This document shows positions 63,039 to 64,000 of a stretch of DNA of 64,000 nucleotides, piece by piece. Both the position numbers and the translations under genes were made by a program. The notes beneath the pieces were generated by a model that made no database searches, was not told where the DNA came from, and saw nothing but the letters and a program-made list of their open reading frames with translations. Source of the stretch: Ciceribacter sp. L1K22 (lineage in GTDB: Bacteria; Pseudomonadota; Alphaproteobacteria; Rhizobiales; Rhizobiaceae); assembly GCF_017599385.1 (NCBI RefSeq), contig NZ_JAGFPK010000001.1, positions 994,177 through 1,058,176 of the forward strand, in the 5' to 3' direction. Within the stretch, counting starts at the first letter, position 1; every line of letters begins with the position of its first letter.

Positions 63039-63992
63039 TCAGAGCAGGCCCTTTTCCTTGTAGTACCGCTCGGCCCCCGGATGCAGCGGGATCGGCATAC
63101 CCTTGGTGGCATCTTCCAGCTTGATGTCCTTGGCCGCGTTGTGTGCGGCCAGCATGTCCGGCAGATTCTCGAACAACTGCTTGGTCATCTCGTAGGCAAG
63201 GTCGTCGGACACATCCGAGTGCGTGACCAGGAAGTTGACGACGGCGACCGTCGGCACATCTGCCGTCTGGCCCTCGTAGGTGCCGGCCGGGATCGTGGCG
63301 GCGATATAGGGGGCGCCGAGTGTGTTGGCAACGTCTGCCGGAACGGCGACCAGCGATACCGGAAGCGAGGTGGAAAGGTCCTTCAGCGAAGCGACCCCGA
63401 GACCCGCCGATTGCAACGTCGCATCGAGCTGGCGGTTCTTGATCAGTTCTACGGATTCGGCGAACGGCAGGTATTCCGTCTTGCCAAGATCGTCATAGCT
63501 CATGCTTGCGGCGCCGAGGATAGCGCGCGCGTTGAGTTCAGTGCCTGATTTCGGCGCACCGACAGAAATGCTCTTGCTCTTGAGATCGGCGAGCGAGGTG
63601 ATGCCGGACTCTTGCGTGGCGACGATCTGGATGTAGTTCGGATAGATCGCGGCGATGCCGCGCAACTTGTCGAGCGGTGCCTTGAAGCCCGCATCCGCAT
63701 TGCCTTCGGCGGCGAGTTTGACGCTGTCGCCGAGCGAGAAGCCGATTTCGCCCTTGCCCTGCTGCAGGAGGTTGAGGTTTTCAACCGAGGCCTTGGTCGC
63801 CTGCACCTGCGTGCGGACATCAGGAATTTTCTCGCCGTAAATCTTCGAAAGCGCCACGCCGAGCGGATAGTAGACGCCGGACGTGCCGCCCGTCAGGACG
63901 TTGATGAACTGTTCCGCCCGCGCCGCGCCGCCGACCATTGTCACAGCGATGAGCGAGCCTGCAATGACTTTGGAAATTGTGCTGATCTTCAT
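63039..63992 (-). CDS. TAXI-family TRAP transporter solute receptor
   Basis: A 317-residue periplasmic binding protein with a signal peptide (MKISTISKVIAGSLIAVTMVGGAARA) near the cleavage region. The mature part begins EQFINVLTGGTSGVYYPLGVALSKIYG, the TAXI family signature, followed by QTKASVENLNLLQQGKGEIGFSLGDSVKLAAEG near residues 65-95 and SISVGAPKSGTELNAR near residue 145. It is the first gene of the transporter operon, with permease and DUF1850 downstream. The window ends 8 bp after its start, so its promoter is not visible. Confidence 0.93.
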   Translation of the reverse strand: MKISTISKVIAGSLIAVTMVGGAARAEQFINVLTGGTSGVYYPLGVALSKIYGEKIPDVRTQVQATKASVENLNLLQQGKGEIGFSLGDSVKLAAEGNADAGFKAPLDKLRGIAAIYPNYIQIVATQESGITSLADLKSKSISVGAPKSGTELNARAILGAASMSYDDLGKTEYLPFAESVELIKNRQLDATLQSAGLGVASLKDLSTSLPVSLVAVPADVANTLGAPYIAATIPAGTYEGQTADVPTVAVVNFLVTHSDVSDDLAYEMTKQLFENLPDMLAAHNAAKDIKLEDATKGMPIPLHPGAERYYKEKGLL

Positions 63993-64000
63993 GATGGTCC

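Noticed and set aside
63039-63992. The TAXI-TRAP system as a DMSP importer
   Set aside because: It lies 43 kb away and nothing in the sequence ties it to DMSP; DMSP uptake is usually by BCCT or ABC betaine systems.
1-64000. CRISPR arrays, IS elements, prophage, tRNA or rRNA genes
   Set aside because: No direct repeat array, transposase, integrase, phage structural gene, or tRNA/rRNA-like fold was found in any gap I read.

Overview
The window is chromosomal DNA of an alphaproteobacterium, most likely of the Rhizobiaceae. The reasons are high GC; rhizobial family markers (BA14K, DUF6101-like, DUF6656-like and HPE1-like proteins, a DUF1217 flagellar-type protein); glyQ and glyS split by a LemA/DUF2207 block; and the absence of tRNA, rRNA, phage, IS or CRISPR elements. 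The genus cannot be fixed from this sequence. Most of the window is housekeeping, with several accessory islands.

Layout. 0.1-6 kb (mostly minus strand): an RTX-repeat protein, moaB, ispE, a TPR lipoprotein-like secreted protein and the polyprenyl diphosphate synthase ispB, so two isoprenoid steps sit together. 5.8-17 kb (plus strand): DUF2007, a NPPF methyltransferase, an S49 peptidase, glyQ, then a membrane block (DUF4328, lemA, a class I-like EPSP synthase, a 49-residue membrane peptide, DUF2207, a four-TM protein), then glyS. GlyS carries an internal low-GC stretch. 17-20.5 kb: a parDE toxin-antitoxin pair and a TudS-like DUF523 protein, followed by acuR-acuI-dddL. This last cluster is a dimethylsulfoniopropionate (DMSP) cleavage module: a TetR repressor, acryloyl-CoA reductase and cupin DMSP lyase. 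It sits behind a perfect 14-bp inverted repeat that abuts the acuR start codon.

20.5-32 kb: two tandem paralogous chemoreceptors, an HPE1-like secreted protein, purD, tex, cfa, ubiA and DUF6101. 32-42 kb: a six-repeat DUF1217 protein, the molybdate uptake operon modABC with a Mo-box-like palindrome, convergent modE behind an FAD oxidase and tsaC, a degenerate GGDEF protein and DUF6656. 42-51 kb: BA14K, a sorbosone-dehydrogenase-like lipoprotein with DUF2231, a ZntB/CorA transporter, Tat-exported PhoX with a candidate Pho box, and an acyl-CoA dehydrogenase/enoyl-CoA hydratase pair with a LiuR-like palindrome. 51-64 kb: an rRNA methyltransferase pair (RumA-like, TlyA), a DUF4424 protein, a third chemoreceptor with a C-terminal WxxF tether, small stress-type proteins, dxs, a pirin, and a TAXI-type TRAP transporter operon with DUF1850.

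Functionally the window joins isoprenoid/quinone supply (dxs, ispE, ispB, ubiA), molybdenum handling (moaB, modABC, modE), chemotaxis inputs (three MCPs) and organosulfur/short acyl-CoA metabolism (DddL to acrylate, AcuI to propionyl-CoA; separately a DmdC-sized acyl-CoA dehydrogenase). The DMSP module is the most distinctive part, because this gene order is best known from Rhodobacter rather than rhizobia.
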